A program made the position numbers and the translations under genes. Positions 5,775 through 6,613 of a stretch of 6,613 nt of DNA are shown here, piece by piece. Location: the NCBI RefSeq assembly GCF_001983105.1, contig NZ_MOMC01000048.1:100409-107021 (forward strand), in the 5' to 3' direction. The DNA is from Pseudofrankia asymbiotica (GTDB lineage: Bacteria; Actinomycetota; Actinomycetes; Frankiales; Frankiaceae). Under the pieces are notes generated by a model. That model had not been told where the DNA came from. It worked only from the letters and a program-made list of their open reading frames with translations, and did not search any database. How positions within the stretch are numbered: the stretch's first letter is position 1; each line of letters starts with the position of its first letter.

Positions 5775-5799
5775 TGAGAGCCTTCTCATCGTGTCCTCA
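5775..5799 (-). promoter_or_regulatory. Three-part operator, copy 2 (in front of the histidine kinase)
   Basis: Read on the minus strand this is TGAG-N7-TGAGA-N4-TCTCA, the same plan as the copy at 5171-5195, with 18 of 25 positions identical and opposite orientation. On the plus strand it shows GATGAGA-GCCT-TCTCATC (5773-5790) and a further CTCATC at 5796, 11 bp after the CTCATC at 5785. It lies in the 96-bp gap between the membrane protein stop and the kinase start, 36-60 bp before the kinase ATG. The dyad alone could be a short hairpin, but the third phased repeat and lack of a T-run favour a protein-binding site. Confidence 0.55.
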
Positions 5800-5834
5800 T
5801 CCGTGGCTTCGGTGGCGCCCGGACGCTTGAGCGC

Positions 5835-6613
5835 ATGGCGCCTGGGCGGCCGAGGGCCCGCGGGCTGGGGCACGGCCTGGTGAGGATCCGCGTGGTGGCG
5901 GGATCCGCGCGGCTGCGCATCCTCGGCTGGCAGCTGCTGCTCGTGGCGCTCGCCCTGGCCGGCTCCGTGCTGGCCGCCCGCCAGGTGCTGCTCGCGCGGG
6001 TCGATGAGCGGGTCGACCAGGGCCTGGCCAAGGAGGTCAGCGAGCTGCGGCGGTTCGTCGGGTTCGTGGACAGGAGCGGCGACCCCGTCACCGGGCGCTC
6101 GCGGTTCACCGACGTGCGCGCGCTGCTGGAGGCATACCTCGAACGGGCGATCCCGGACCGCAACCAGACGATGCTCGCCCTGGTGGATGGTGAGCCCGCC
6201 TATCGGAGCGCCGAGACGCCGCCGTACCAGCTGGAGAACGACCGGGCCGCGATCGCGGCGTTCGTGTCCTCGACGTCGGCCGGCCAGCCCCACTACGGGC
6301 TGGTGACGACGCCGGCCGGTGTCGTGCGCTACGTCGCCGTCCCGGTGAGCGTGCAGGGCCGCCCAGCGCGAGGCGTCTTCGTGTCGGCCGTGTTCGTCGA
6401 CCGGGAGCGGGCCGAGGTGGGCGAGGTGGTCAGGGTGCTCGGCGTCGTCGGGTTCGGCGCGCTGGCGGTGGCCGGCGCCGCCGGGTGGATGGTCGCGGGG
6501 CGGGTGCTCGCCCCGGTGCGGATCGTCCGCCGGACCGCTCAGACGATCACGGAGACGGACCTGTCGCGCCGCATCCCGATCGGCGGCGGCTGGGGAGTCC
6601 GTCGGCCACGCCG
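5835..6613 (+). CDS. Sensor histidine kinase, N-terminal sensory part (cut by window end)
   Basis: This is the input half of a membrane two-component sensor kinase, which would autophosphorylate and pass phosphate to a response regulator. A short basic cytoplasmic N-terminus precedes helix 1 (about residues 28-48, LRILGWQLLLVALALAGS). An extracytoplasmic domain of roughly 150 residues follows, containing DPVTGRSRFTDVRALLEAYL and IPDRNQTMLALVDGEP, a pattern I know from actinobacterial OmpR-linked kinases. Helix 2 lies around 200-220 (GVVGFGALAVAGAAGWMV), then the HAMP linker (GRVLAPVRIVRRTAQTITETDLSRRIPIGGG). About 259 residues lie in the window; the HisKA and ATPase domains are beyond it. The last ten in-frame residues no longer look like HAMP. 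ATG 5835 has only a weak GAG upstream; GTG 5880 is an alternative. No response regulator precedes it, so the partner must be downstream or elsewhere. Confidence 0.9.
   Translation, partial: MAPGRPRARGLGHGLVRIRVVAGSARLRILGWQLLLVALALAGSVLAARQVLLARVDERVDQGLAKEVSELRRFVGFVDRSGDPVTGRSRFTDVRALLEAYLERAIPDRNQTMLALVDGEPAYRSAETPPYQLENDRAAIAAFVSSTSAGQPHYGLVTTPAGVVRYVAVPVSVQGRPARGVFVSAVFVDRERAEVGEVVRVLGVVGFGALAVAGAAGWMVAGRVLAPVRIVRRTAQTITETDLSRRIPIGGGWGVRRPR

Overview
The window is very GC-rich with strong third-position G/C bias and frequent GTG starts. Its gene content (DHA2-type drug exporter, UreG with a His-rich head, lipoprotein-like class F/E sortase, HAMP sensor kinase) fits a high-GC actinobacterium. 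The style resembles Frankia and its relatives, but that placement is inference; no rRNA or other marker is present.

Layout. Positions 1-1524 (minus strand) carry nearly all of a 14-helix MFS drug/proton antiporter, whose last residues lie beyond the window edge. Positions 1525-2104 hold no clear gene but do hold a possible leader ORF for the exporter, a 23-bp tandem hairpin repeat, a conspicuous A/T-rich island with a dyad, and the ureG upstream region. Positions 2105-3900 (plus) are ureG-ureD, overlapping by GTGA: two urease maturation factors with no urease structural genes beside them. ureD ends 16 bp from a convergent minus-strand operon, 3917-5052. That operon encodes a small secreted protein with a C-terminal LPLTAG/hydrophobic/RRRR tail and, overlapping it by ATGA, a sortase with a lipobox. 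Divergent from it, 5262-5738 encodes a one-helix membrane protein with a Pro/Ala/Ser-rich outer tail. Finally 5835 to the window end is the sensory half of a histidine kinase (two membrane segments and HAMP), cut by the window edge.

How the parts fit. The most interesting pattern is in the non-coding DNA of the right-hand half. The sortase/membrane-protein divergent region and the gap in front of the kinase each contain the same three-part motif, TGAG-N7-TGAGA-N4-TCTCA, in opposite orientations and with 18 of 25 positions identical. Direct repeats 11 bp apart are typical of OmpR-family response regulator sites. I infer a small cell-surface module: the kinase and its unseen partner regulator control themselves and an adjacent sortase, sortase substrate and membrane protein. 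The left half (exporter, ureGD) appears unrelated to it.
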